Shown: positions 34,012 to 42,619 of the stretch, in pieces | Layout: each line of letters opens with the position of its first letter | Numbering within the stretch: position 1 is the stretch's first letter | Assembly: GCA_902168085.1 (NCBI GenBank) | Contig: CABHOP010000055.1 | Span: forward strand, 1 to 46,798 | Source: an uncultured Bacteroides sp. | GTDB lineage: Bacteria; Bacteroidota; Bacteroidia; Chitinophagales; Chitinophagaceae | Direction: 5' to 3' | DNA: 46,798 nt | Notes under the pieces: generated by a model | Told to the model about the DNA's origin: nothing | Databases searched by the model: none | The model's input: the letters and a program-made list of their open reading frames with translations, nothing else | Made by a program: the position numbers and the translations under genes

Positions 34012-36774
34012 ATGACCCCCGTGAACAAAAAAGCACATTTCCTAAGTCTCCTTCTTTTACTCACGATTGCAACAATCACCCCTGCGATCGCGCAACTTTC
34101 CACTGCATTTAAAGCCAGTTTTAAAGATTCACTGGTTGCAAACAAACAAAACCGAATTTTATACAATGCTATCGCTATCACAAATACAGGTAATGATACG
34201 CTTGTAATATCCGGAAGGGTGGTTATCCCTACCGGTTGGAGAACACTTACAGGTGTTGCCCCTACCATTGCACTTACAATTCCCCCACACAGTTCAGGCA
34301 ATGTCTCTGTTAACCTGATGAAACATAATAATACGCCTGCTACCTGGCAGCAGGTACAATTGCTGTTTTGGGAGCAAAAAACTACGGATACACAAAAATA
34401 CGCCTATAATGTAAAGGCTGAAGCGCAACCGGCATTCAGGGTAGAGCGTACTACTGAAGATATAGTATTGACAGACAGGCCCGATATCGTGCATCTGGGT
34501 GTGCATCTTAAAAATACCGGCAATGTGCCGGATGAATATACCCTGAAGTATAAAAATGCCAACCTGGATATAGACGTTATTCAAAAAATAAAAATAGATG
34601 CAGGGAAAGACACTGTATATTATTTCCCGCTGAAAATGAATAACGCAGAATGGAAGAAGCTATATAAAGAAACGATCAACCTTCATATTGCGGCTACTAA
34701 TAATGTGGCGGTTGTTGATTATAAAGTGAGCAGGCCACAAAGCTCTTTAAGACAAAACGAATCTGCATATAATAATATACCTATAGCTGTAGAAGGCGGC
34801 GCCATGGTATTTGGCAATACGTTGGTATATACTTACGGTGGTCGCGGCCTTTTCAGGTTTGGGGAGCACTCTCTGAATTTGTCATACCGTAGCCGCCAGT
34901 TCGGTGCCGTACAAAGTGTTATTCAAAGAGATGTATTTAACGCAGAATACGCATACCGTAACTGGAAAGTACAGGCAGGGCAGGTAAGTGCCAGCGATAA
35001 CTTTATGACTATAGGCAACGGTGCCCGTATCATTTATTCAGAAAAATCGGGAAGAGAGTTTTCTATAGCCGGTGTTGTTCACGATCCATCTACCATGAGC
35101 ATTTTCCAAAGTGATGGTTTATTGGCCACTGCCCGCTATAATGTAGGCAAGTATAAAGTATACCAAACAGCAGAGGTAAACTCTGACAAGGTGCAGAAAA
35201 TAGATGGGGGTACTGTAAATAACACTGTACAGATTATTGACAAAGAAAAACTGAAGCTGGATGCCAACATCGGTGCCGGTATTGAAAATAATAGAATGGC
35301 CCCGGATGGGAAACAAGTAAATGGAGACCTGTCTTTTGGATACCACCTGAACTATAGCGTGAATAAATGGGATTTCAATTCAATGATTGATTTTCATGGC
35401 CGCAATTTCCCCGGTTTCAGAAAAGGTATGAACAATCAGCTTCATACAGCTACTTACAAATTTGGCAGAACATACCTGGGCGCTTTGTATGGCATCAGTA
35501 ATATAAAGCGCAACTATTTCAAGGATACGCTGTACAACACAGATGTTATGGCGTTCAATAACTCTAAGTATGGTTTACAAACAGGTTATGCTGACAAGCA
35601 TATGAACCTGAACCTTAGCTCCGGCATCTTTAAGCAAAATGGTAATTCATCTATATATATCCTCAACAGGTATTATTATGCCGACATGAATTACTTTTTG
35701 AAATTCAATAAAGATGGTAGCAGTTCACTAACCCTTACTTCCCAAAATGTGTTTAGCGATGAAGATGGCTCCTGGATATCAAGTGATATGCTGCAGTTCA
35801 ATACACCATACGGCGGCTTGAGTGGTGTATATGTACGTACCCCGATTATAGGTATCGAAAATAATAAGCCCTATGTATCATACTATTCTGAGAATTTTAA
35901 CGGCGGGCCATATGTGAGCTTCAGCCTTTTCAAAAAGTCACTGCATGGTAATATCCGCTATATGGTATCGAGAACCCTGCGTGACAATTATACCAGAACC
36001 GGTATAGAAACCAATATTAATTACAGCACATTAAGAACGGGTACTAACATCCAGTTATCGAGCTACATGCCTTTAAAAGACAATAGCTCCCTGCAGGGTC
36101 TTCCGCTCAATCAAACCCGTTATGCATTCCTGGCGGTAAGCCAGCAGTTGAAAGTCCCTGTTATTACGAATCGCAAATACTATGATCTTAAAGTAGTTGT
36201 ATTCTACGACGCTAACAACAATAATAAAAAGGATGCTAATGAAAAATCGCTCCGTGCTGTAGATATCGGTATTAACGATGAAATATTACTGACAGATGTA
36301 GATGGCGTGGTTGAATATGAAAATATTAAACAAGGCAGCTATAAGCTAGACCTGATGAATACCCATGCCGAAGACCTGGTGCCGGTTGAAGGGCCTATAC
36401 AGTCATTAGTTGTAAATGGTAATACTACCTATGAAGTGCCCTTCAAAAAAGGTAAAGTAATTAATGGCAGCATCAAAGTTATTAATGATTCCTTCAGCAC
36501 TGCTAAGTACAACGCGAACCTGATAAAAGTAACAGCAACCGATACCAATAGCAGAGCATACGCCACTCTTACAGATGAAAGCGGAAACTTTACCATATAT
36601 GTTCCCGAAGGGCTATACACGGTTTCCCTGAATGAAGGTGCCTATGCCGGTACCGATTTTAAACCGGCACAAGTATCCTATACTATCGACTTACTTAATC
36701 ACGAAAACAGCTTCGTCGTTTTTGAAATAAGGCAGAAGAAGCGGAAAGTTCGCTATTTGAGTAATAACCAATAA
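34012..36774 (+). CDS. Outer-membrane barrel with Ig-like N-terminus and usher-like C-terminus
   Basis: 920 residues. Signal peptide 1-27 (PAIAQ). Two Ig/NEW3-like domains (about 30-135 with AITNTGNDTLVISGRVVIP; about 145-245 with LGVHLKNTGNVPDEYTLKYK). Residues about 255-715 show alternating strands rich in Tyr and Gly with YRNWKVQAGQVSASDNFM, typical of a large barrel. The C-terminal part holds two small beta-sandwiches: VVVFYDANNNNKKDANEKSL with a TDVDGVVEYENIKQGSYKL repeat (about 727-800), then a carboxypeptidase-like domain (about 805-905). Fimbrial ushers end in similar domains after a barrel, but the plug and usher N-domain motifs are not seen. I infer an export/assembly channel for the secreted proteins upstream. 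Confidence 0.6.
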   Translation: MTPVNKKAHFLSLLLLLTIATITPAIAQLSTAFKASFKDSLVANKQNRILYNAIAITNTGNDTLVISGRVVIPTGWRTLTGVAPTIALTIPPHSSGNVSVNLMKHNNTPATWQQVQLLFWEQKTTDTQKYAYNVKAEAQPAFRVERTTEDIVLTDRPDIVHLGVHLKNTGNVPDEYTLKYKNANLDIDVIQKIKIDAGKDTVYYFPLKMNNAEWKKLYKETINLHIAATNNVAVVDYKVSRPQSSLRQNESAYNNIPIAVEGGAMVFGNTLVYTYGGRGLFRFGEHSLNLSYRSRQFGAVQSVIQRDVFNAEYAYRNWKVQAGQVSASDNFMTIGNGARIIYSEKSGREFSIAGVVHDPSTMSIFQSDGLLATARYNVGKYKVYQTAEVNSDKVQKIDGGTVNNTVQIIDKEKLKLDANIGAGIENNRMAPDGKQVNGDLSFGYHLNYSVNKWDFNSMIDFHGRNFPGFRKGMNNQLHTATYKFGRTYLGALYGISNIKRNYFKDTLYNTDVMAFNNSKYGLQTGYADKHMNLNLSSGIFKQNGNSSIYILNRYYYADMNYFLKFNKDGSSSLTLTSQNVFSDEDGSWISSDMLQFNTPYGGLSGVYVRTPIIGIENNKPYVSYYSENFNGGPYVSFSLFKKSLHGNIRYMVSRTLRDNYTRTGIETNINYSTLRTGTNIQLSSYMPLKDNSSLQGLPLNQTRYAFLAVSQQLKVPVITNRKYYDLKVVVFYDANNNNKKDANEKSLRAVDIGINDEILLTDVDGVVEYENIKQGSYKLDLMNTHAEDLVPVEGPIQSLVVNGNTTYEVPFKKGKVINGSIKVINDSFSTAKYNANLIKVTATDTNSRAYATLTDESGNFTIYVPEGLYTVSLNEGAYAGTDFKPAQVSYTIDLLNHENSFVVFEIRQKKRKVRYLSNNQ

Positions 36775-36787
36775 AAAAAAACATTGT

Positions 36788-37153
36788 ATGAAAATCCTTT
36801 TATTTATAGCCATCTTATTATCTATAGCCCTTGCTTCTTACGGGCAAAGCTATACTTACAACAAATTAGTCGTGATGCAATATGGCGACGACAATTTTGG
36901 GTATGACAATCGCATTGAGAAGGATGTGACGGGAAGTATCGTTTTGGGCGAGGGTGAAATAACCATTGACGATAAAACGATTAAGTTGAAGCGTGAAGTT
37001 TCAGAGAATGTGTATGCCGGTAAAGGTTGTACCGTAAGGTTGTTTTATCGTGAGGAAGATAAACTGCGTGGCATACAGGTAAAGAAGCTGAATAGGGATT
37101 ATTACTACTGTATAGATTGCAATGCTAAAAGCAGTATCGTTGCACAAAAATAA
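36788..37153 (+). CDS. Small secreted hypothetical protein
   Basis: 121 residues with a signal peptide (1-19, ASYGQ). The mature part has a repeated strand pattern (GSIVLGEGEITIDDKTIKLK) and ends in a CIDC motif (YYYCIDCNAKSS). No family was recognised. It starts 13 bases after the barrel gene and is probably cotranscribed with it, so it may be an accessory of the assembly system. Confidence 0.65.
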   Translation: MKILLFIAILLSIALASYGQSYTYNKLVVMQYGDDNFGYDNRIEKDVTGSIVLGEGEITIDDKTIKLKREVSENVYAGKGCTVRLFYREEDKLRGIQVKKLNRDYYYCIDCNAKSSIVAQK

Positions 37154-37277
37154 TTTCAGGAATACTGCAATACTTCTGTTATTTTATATATATTTACCTC
37201 TGAAACCCATTAATTCAAACAAACAACCACCAAACACTAACGCCGTAACAGTTTTACCCCCAAACCTCTATATTCCT

Positions 37278-37637
37278 ATGGTTTCGATTACTGATTTTTT
37301 CAACCAGAGAATCTTTGGAAGGCAATTCCAGGACTTGTTTGAGCAGATGGCTAAGACCATTACCCGCGAATACATCCAGGAAATTTATGATCACATTGAA
37401 GCAAACGGTACTGCACCTTCTTTCGAATACATTATGGGCAAAGTAAAAGCACTGACTACAGAGCTTACCATGCGTGCAGAGTGGATTCGTGAAGATTACA
37501 GGGAAGGCAGAGGCCACAAGTCTATCAAGCTGACTACCGGGTGCAAACGTATCATAAAAGCTTCTGTAGATGAATACTTACGACAGTCAAAAACGGTAAT
37601 GTCTATACGGCCGCAACAAGCCAGCTACGCATATTGA
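37278..37637 (+). CDS. Cytoplasmic hypothetical protein
   Basis: 119 residues from ATG 37278. A longer frame from 37122 overlaps the previous gene and its first 52 residues look like translated leader, so the internal Met is preferred. Mostly helical and charged: FFNQRIFGRQFQDLFEQMAK, then RAEWIREDYREGRGHKSIKL, with a basic C-terminus. No domain recognised. It is followed by a good terminator at 37653. Confidence 0.6.
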   Translation: MVSITDFFNQRIFGRQFQDLFEQMAKTITREYIQEIYDHIEANGTAPSFEYIMGKVKALTTELTMRAEWIREDYREGRGHKSIKLTTGCKRIIKASVDEYLRQSKTVMSIRPQQASYAY

Positions 37638-37913
37638 TTAGCATTAAATAATAAAAGGCTGTTTGGAAAAACAGCCTTTTAATTTTTTTATTGTTCTACT
37701 GAATAAAGACTTATTATAAAACAATGAAAAAAATCGTTCTGCTGCAAAGATAGCAGTCAGTTTGACTTTTTGTCCATATTTTTATTTGCAATATATTCAG
37801 AGTTGTCCGATATCTGATTACTGGCATATGTAAATGGCTGGTTAAGGTTGCCATTTTGTTTCTTTACAGTTTTTTTCCTTACCATATTTGGGCATAAATA
37901 AAAAACACACTTT
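37638..37913. other. 276-bp intergenic region with a copied gene start
   Basis: After the terminator, 37718-37741 repeats exactly the 24 bases around the start codon of the 33247 gene (33241-33264), including ATG and codons for MKKIVL; the reading frame then runs into CTGCAAAGATAG, a stop. The same spot holds a minus-strand TATCTTTG (37745-37752) with no minus-strand gene to drive. It looks like a scar of a lost gene. Confidence 0.45.
37653..37690 (+). terminator. Terminator after the 119-aa gene
   Basis: Perfect 12-bp stem AAAAGGCTGTTT and AAACAGCCTTTT with loop GGAA, followed by a long T run (37684-37689). It lies 15 bases after the stop. Confidence 0.88.
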
Positions 37914-38528
37914 ATGCCTATTCAATCTTTTGTTGTAAATGAAGGTACTTCTGAATTTGAACGGTACGCAGTTAAAATAGCCATTCATGCCGGTATCCAT
38001 CAAGATGAGTTTATTAAAACTTTTCCATTTTATCATAATGCGCGTAATGCTTCAGTATTAGCGGCTATGAAAGAAGAACTGCCGCCATTCAAAAAACGTT
38101 CTTATCTAGGAATAGGGTTCACGTCATATCCTTACAATAATTATATACAGTTTTATTCTACCTATAAATCCTTCCTTTTGAAGAAAGGCGACAAAGTAAT
38201 TCTGCATTTTGAAGATAAGGTGAAAATGGAACTTGAGTTTTTTTATGCTAATAAAAGTGTTGGCTTTTTAAGCTCGAACGTATGTGCAATAAAAGATGCC
38301 GACCTGGCATTTCTATCGGAGAACAAACTGCTGAGCTGGCAAATGGTAAACCAGGAGAAAAACACAACACTGCATGGTGGCTTTATGTATCATGAGGGCA
38401 ACAAACAATATGTTTCGGAAAAAACGGGACAGAATATGTTTCGGAAAATGGCCCAGCACATTCTAACTTCTAAAAATGATGTGTTCACCAGCCAGTCTAC
38501 GCTGCCCAGGTATAAGGCAGGTGCTTAA
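37914..38528 (+). CDS. Unknown cytoplasmic protein, first of a tandem paralogous pair
   Basis: 204 residues, no signal peptide or membrane span. A FIKTF motif (34-38), then YLGIGFTSYPYNNYIQFYST, KGDKVILHFEDKVKMELEFF and a C-terminal helix (GQNMFRKMAQHIL). It aligns over its whole length with the next gene product: VNExxxxxERxAxKI, FIKTF, LGIxxxxYxxxNxIxFYS, LxKGDxxILxFED and NKQYxSxKxGQ are shared. The conserved FED and NKQY elements are probably functional. No known family was recognised. Confidence 0.7.
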   Translation: MPIQSFVVNEGTSEFERYAVKIAIHAGIHQDEFIKTFPFYHNARNASVLAAMKEELPPFKKRSYLGIGFTSYPYNNYIQFYSTYKSFLLKKGDKVILHFEDKVKMELEFFYANKSVGFLSSNVCAIKDADLAFLSENKLLSWQMVNQEKNTTLHGGFMYHEGNKQYVSEKTGQNMFRKMAQHILTSKNDVFTSQSTLPRYKAGA

Positions 38529-38620
38529 TAATCTGTAACACAGCATCTTAATATATAGTCATTAATCTACAATGATTGCGGCATGATTCTTACTTGTATA
38601 TGTAACTGATAACCTTACTT

Positions 38621-39205
38621 ATGGATAAACGATTGGTGAAGGCCGGTATAGTAAATGAAAGTCATACACAGGTTGAAAGGCTGGCAGCAAAGATTCTGTC
38701 GCTACCGGGCGGTAGTAGCACATTCATCAAGACCTTTGCGTTACCTACGCATCCACAAAATATAAAATTCGCTAATAAGCTAAAGAATGCCTTAAGTTTT
38801 AGTAATGGAGGGCATTTGGGCATCAGTGTAAGTGTTTACGCCGGCTTTAATAGTATAGATTTTTATTCCGCTATGAAGGAGTTCCCACTGCAAAAGGGTG
38901 ATGAAATTATACTGGAATTTGAGGATGATGAAAGATTACAATTTGTATTCTCGGCCATAAATAAAACTGCAGGATATATGAAGCGGAACAATTGCCTGGT
39001 GCCGGATGCGGTTTTACAGCATCTGGCAACCAAACGGTTGAAACATTGGATTGTAAAAAATGCTAAAACCAATCTAGAGATAGTTGGTGGTTTCGATACG
39101 AATGACCACAACAAACAATACGGATCTAAAAAGGCCGGACAGCAACTATTAATGAGTGCTGTGTCTGAAGTATTGCTTTTAAAGGATCATCTTAAATATT
39201 TGTGA
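38621..39205 (+). CDS. Unknown cytoplasmic protein, second of a tandem paralogous pair
   Basis: 194 residues. Shared elements with the preceding product include FIKTF (36-40), HLGISVSVYAGFNSIDFYS, KGDEIILEFEDDERLQFVF and HNKQYGSKKAGQQLL. Identity appears to be about a quarter to a third by eye, so the duplication is old. The 92-base gap contains no terminator. It converges with the TonB receptor gene with only 9 bases between the stops. Confidence 0.7.
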   Translation: MDKRLVKAGIVNESHTQVERLAAKILSLPGGSSTFIKTFALPTHPQNIKFANKLKNALSFSNGGHLGISVSVYAGFNSIDFYSAMKEFPLQKGDEIILEFEDDERLQFVFSAINKTAGYMKRNNCLVPDAVLQHLATKRLKHWIVKNAKTNLEIVGGFDTNDHNKQYGSKKAGQQLLMSAVSEVLLLKDHLKYL

Positions 39206-39214
39206 TTTAAGATG

Positions 39215-41233
39215 TTATCTTATAGTGTATCTAACTCCTGCAAATCCTCTTATACCTTGTAGGGAAGCATAATTATAAGCAGGATCGAAGGTATACCCAT
39301 AAGGGTTATTTACAGGATCATTCACATACTTGTCAAACGGATCATATGGCCTCATGATAGGGTTGGCGGGTACAAAATTGAGCAGGTTCTTCACACCGCC
39401 ATATATTTCAATCCCTTTATTGAATTTTTTGGTCAATTGTATATTAGCTATACAATACCAAGGTGAATACTCCGGTCGGTAGTCATTGGTCAGCACAGGT
39501 AACCGCATAGGTCCGTTTATTTTGCCGGTAAAATCAATGGTCAATTGCATAGGAAGGGTATAGCTCACTACAAAGTTGCCACTCCATTTAGGTGCATGTA
39601 GCTGTACCGACTTTTCAAGCTGCCCTGTCGCGTTTTCTTCCATTTGATATACATCCATATAAGTGACACCTAATATCATCTTTAGGGGAAAAGCAAAAGC
39701 GATATCTGTATTCAAGGATACACCCCTTGAGATAGCGTAACCCTTCAGGTTATCATATATTATTTTATTTGGGTCTGTATCCAGGTCGGCATTTATCTTA
39801 TTGGTAAAGTAGGAATAAAAGCCGGTTGCATCCAGACCCAACAGGCTGGTGCCTATATTTGTTTTGAAAGTATAGTTTAGGTTTCCGTTGTAAGACCTTT
39901 CAGGATCAAGCTTTTCTGTAATAATTACTTCGCGCGCGCCCGTCAATGCAGCATGGTCTTCCGTGAATAGGTTTACTACCCGGTAGCCTGTACCAAGGCT
40001 AGCCCTGAGGGTGTTTACCGCGTCGGGGCTCCATTTATAGGCGAGGCGAGGGGAGTGAACGCTACCGTGATTCTTATCATAATCATACCTGTAGCCGCCC
40101 AATAGTTTGTGTTTGGGGCTAATAGTCCACTCTTCCTGTATAAACACGCCGGGCAATGGCGTAATAGCCGGTTGGTTCCCATCGCCATCCGCGGTTTTAG
40201 TAGCAGGGGTATTATCGTCATACCAGGTATAGCGAAATGAGGCACCGGTTAAGATGCTGTGTTTGATATTCAATTGTTTATCATAGTATACTTGACCAAA
40301 AAATACCTGTTGATTTGCTTTGTAAGGAACAGTGCCATAATAGGAATCCTGCCAGTGGCTGTTGTAGGATACCTGCGTCATAATCCTTTCTTTAAACGGT
40401 AGCTGGTATTGTCCTATTATTTCCCACCTCCTGGTGGCTATCGTTTCGCCATATATGCTGTCACTTCCTTTGTATGCAGGGCTCCAGTTTAGCTGGCCGC
40501 CCCACCTGTCTTCCCATACATACCTGCCGGCAATGCTGGCCAGCCGGTTATGCTTTCTCACAAGGCTCCATTTGTCAAATACAGATATCCGGTTCTGCAG
40601 GGTTACATCAGTGAAATAATCTTTATTCTTATCGATTGCATTACTGTAGTTAAAATAATTGATTCCTAGTAAGTTATGGGAATTACCTAATCTAAATTTT
40701 ACAGATGCATCGGCACTATATTCCTTCCAGGAAGTAACAAAAACGTCGGCACTTATAGTGGGTGCCTTAACCGGTGCTTTAGTTATTACATTAATGATAC
40801 CGCCCATAGCTTCCGATCCATATAAGGACGATGCGGGGCCTTTTACCACCTCAATACGCTCTACTATACTATTGGGAATACCACTCAATCCATACACGGT
40901 AGATAAGGCGCTTACAATGGGCATGCCATCTATCAGTATCATAGTATATGGCCCTTCCATACCATTGATGTGTATATCGCCCGTATTGCACACATTGCAG
41001 TTCAATTGAGGCTGGATACCGTTCACCATGCCTACGGCTTCAAAAAGGCTGGGAGTAGGGTTCTTTTGAAAGAACTTGGATGTAATGACTTCTACCGGTA
41101 TAGGGCTATCCTTTCGCGTCATCTCTTTCATGGTACCCGTAACTACTACCTCATTCAGGGTATCATTTTTATTGGCCTGCGCATGTAGTAGGTAGGGGGT
41201 TATGGATAATGCAAAAGCATACAGTTTCTTCAT
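39215..41233 (-). CDS. TonB-dependent receptor with CxxC in the plug
   Basis: 672 residues, signal peptide 1-18 (LLHAQ). The plug begins at once (DTLNEVVVTGTMKEMTRKDS), with no carboxypeptidase-like or STN domain. The plug holds the segment LNCNVCNTGDIHINGMEG (C79 and C82), and then LIDGMPIVSALSTVYGLSGI, the conserved plug signature. The barrel ends in GFAGVRYTIR. The short receptor of the ferri-siderophore/metal type with a CxxC suggests a metal or metal-complex substrate, possibly copper or iron; that is inference. A -7 element lies at 41254. Confidence 0.92.
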   Translation of the reverse strand: MKKLYAFALSITPYLLHAQANKNDTLNEVVVTGTMKEMTRKDSPIPVEVITSKFFQKNPTPSLFEAVGMVNGIQPQLNCNVCNTGDIHINGMEGPYTMILIDGMPIVSALSTVYGLSGIPNSIVERIEVVKGPASSLYGSEAMGGIINVITKAPVKAPTISADVFVTSWKEYSADASVKFRLGNSHNLLGINYFNYSNAIDKNKDYFTDVTLQNRISVFDKWSLVRKHNRLASIAGRYVWEDRWGGQLNWSPAYKGSDSIYGETIATRRWEIIGQYQLPFKERIMTQVSYNSHWQDSYYGTVPYKANQQVFFGQVYYDKQLNIKHSILTGASFRYTWYDDNTPATKTADGDGNQPAITPLPGVFIQEEWTISPKHKLLGGYRYDYDKNHGSVHSPRLAYKWSPDAVNTLRASLGTGYRVVNLFTEDHAALTGAREVIITEKLDPERSYNGNLNYTFKTNIGTSLLGLDATGFYSYFTNKINADLDTDPNKIIYDNLKGYAISRGVSLNTDIAFAFPLKMILGVTYMDVYQMEENATGQLEKSVQLHAPKWSGNFVVSYTLPMQLTIDFTGKINGPMRLPVLTNDYRPEYSPWYCIANIQLTKKFNKGIEIYGGVKNLLNFVPANPIMRPYDPFDKYVNDPVNNPYGYTFDPAYNYASLQGIRGFAGVRYTIR

Positions 41234-41253
41234 GACTCTAAAATATCGTGAAG

Positions 41254-41261
41254 CAAATGTA
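41254..41261 (-). promoter_or_regulatory. -7 element for the CxxC TonB receptor
   Basis: Minus-strand TACATTTG fits TAnnTTTG, about 20 bases before the ATG at 41233. Confidence 0.5.
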
Positions 41262-41310
41262 ATGCATATTTTTAGATTGACCTAAAATTATGTTTAGTGT
41301 ATGGTATAAA

Positions 41311-41339
41311 TAAGAAAAGCCGCCCTTTTCAGGACGGCT
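41311..41339 (-). terminator. Terminator of rpsL-rpsG
   Basis: On the minus strand AGCCGTCCT and AGGGCGGCT pair over 9 bp (one T-G pair), loop GAAA, then TTTTC and more T. It lies 23 bases after the rpsG stop and separates it from the TonB receptor gene. Confidence 0.85.
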
Positions 41340-41361
41340 CGCTATGGTAGTCTGGTTATAA

Positions 41362-41829
41362 TTAAACTTTAAAGTGAGAGAACGCTTTGTTGGCTTCTGC
41401 CATACGGTGCGTATCTTCTTTCTTTTTGAAAGCACCACCTTCACCCTTAGCTGCTGCTACTATTTCGTTAGCCAGCTTATCAGCTATAGTTTTACCGTTG
41501 CGCTCGCGGCTATAACGGATCAACCATTTCATGCTAAGAGATATTTTGCGGTCAGGGCGTACTTCTGTAGGTATCTGGAAAGTAGCACCACCTATACGGC
41601 GGCTACGAACCTCAACTGCAGGTGTAACGTTTACCAGTGCGCGTTTCCAAACTTCGTATCCTTCTTCACCGCTCAGTTGGCTTACTTTATCCAGTGCATC
41701 GTAGAATGCACTCAGTACCACTGTTTTGTTACCACCCCACATCAGGCAGTTTACAAAACGAGTTACGTTTTTATCGTTAAACTTAGGATCTGGTGCTAAA
41801 GGGAGCTTTTTCGCTTGTGCCTTCCTCAT
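41362..41829 (-). CDS. rpsG: 30S ribosomal protein S7
   Basis: 155 residues, normal length. It binds the 3' major domain of 16S rRNA and nucleates the head of the small subunit. Landmarks: [38 protein letters not shown] and the tail [18 protein letters not shown]. It begins 33 bases after rpsL, and a terminator follows at once; fusA, usually next in the str operon, is not there. Confidence 0.98.
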   Translation of the reverse strand: MRKAQAKKLPLAPDPKFNDKNVTRFVNCLMWGGNKTVVLSAFYDALDKVSQLSGEEGYEVWKRALVNVTPAVEVRSRRIGGATFQIPTEVRPDRKISLSMKWLIRYSRERNGKTIADKLANEIVAAAKGEGGAFKKKEDTHRMAEANKAFSHFKV

Positions 41830-41862
41830 CGTTGCAGATTGGCTTTAGTATTATATTAAATA

Positions 41863-42243
41863 TTATTTTTTAGCTTTTTCTTTCTTCGTACCGTATTTAG
41901 AGCGGCTTTGTTTACGGTCTTTTACACCCGCAGTATCCAGCGCACCACGTACGATATGGTAACGTACACCCGGAAGGTCTTTAACACGACCACCGCGTAT
42001 CAGCACGATGGAGTGCTCTTGCAGGTTGTGGCCTTCACCGGGAATATATGCTATGATCTCTACCTTGTTGGTAAGACGTACTTTCGCAACTTTACGCAGG
42101 GCAGAGTTTGGTTTCTTGGGAGTAGTAGTGTACACACGCGTACATACGCCACGACGTTGAGGACAAGCATCCAAAGCACGAGACTTTGACTTGGCGCGAA
42201 TTTGCGTACGACCTTTACGAACTAATTGTTGAATAGTAGGCAT
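41863..42243 (-). CDS. rpsL: 30S ribosomal protein S12
   Basis: 126 residues. Decoding-centre protein of the small subunit. The streptomycin-relevant segments [11 protein letters not shown] and [13 protein letters not shown] are both wild type, with the two key lysines (the KPNS lysine and the K of VKDLPG) intact. It heads the rpsL-rpsG pair behind a textbook promoter at 42276-42306. Confidence 0.98.
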   Translation of the reverse strand: MPTIQQLVRKGRTQIRAKSKSRALDACPQRRGVCTRVYTTTPKKPNSALRKVAKVRLTNKVEIIAYIPGEGHNLQEHSIVLIRGGRVKDLPGVRYHIVRGALDTAGVKDRKQSRSKYGTKKEKAKK

Positions 42244-42275
42244 TTGCTATACCGTTGATGAAAATTTGTGGAGTG

Positions 42276-42306
42276 CAAAGGTAACCTTTTTTAATAAACC
42301 AACAAA
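42276..42306 (-). promoter_or_regulatory. Consensus Bacteroidota promoter of rpsL-rpsG
   Basis: On the minus strand TTTG (42303-42306), exactly 19 bases, then TACCTTTG (42276-42283): the full TTTG-N19-TAnnTTTG consensus. It lies 33 bases before the rpsL ATG and is the best promoter in the window, fitting strong ribosomal expression. Confidence 0.85.
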
Positions 42307-42619
42307 AAAAGATGAAAATATTTGTTGGCCTGTTTGAAGGCCCTGCAAAATACAAAAAAGCCGGCTCTCAACTGCCAGCTTTTTTGATAACATTTCAGGG
42401 CGGGTGTAATCGATTTCCATGGCTGATAAGAGGTTAACGGGGCAAAGGGTTATGTTAAGGGCTGATGGTTCTGAAGGGTTGGATAAGCACAAAGGTGCCA
42501 GTTACCTGTTAATATTTGAATGTGAAAAAACATCTTTCCTACCCGTGAAAAAACACGTGAAAAGTTCTTGAATTACTGGCTTATGTGTTTAATCTTTACA
42601 CTATAACAAACAAATACAT
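42307..42619. other. Intergenic region upstream of rpsL promoter
   Basis: No convincing gene in the 313 bases between the rpsL promoter and the lipoprotein gene. It contains the hairpin at 42354-42385 and a near -7 element CACCTTTG on the minus strand at 42490-42497. Together they could bound a transcript of about 130 bases. Confidence 0.4.
42354..42385. terminator. Hairpin with A and T tracts, both orientations
   Basis: AAAAAAGCCGGC and GCCAGCTTTTTT pair with one mismatch and an 8-base loop. The T tracts on both strands make it a candidate terminator, but no annotated gene ends here. Confidence 0.6.

Noticed and set aside
30314-36774. Classical chaperone-usher fimbrial operon as a firm call
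   Set aside because: The usher N-terminal domain and plug motifs and the chaperone G1 strand signature could not be recognised, so only a likeness is claimed.
37122-37277. N-terminal 52-residue extension of the 119-aa protein
   Set aside because: It overlaps the preceding gene and includes a run of low-complexity leader sequence; ATG 37278 gives a compact soluble protein.
42247-42492. 81-codon minus-strand frame upstream of rpsL
   Set aside because: It spans the rpsL promoter and a hairpin, ends just before rpsL and has no signal or domain; not believable as a gene.
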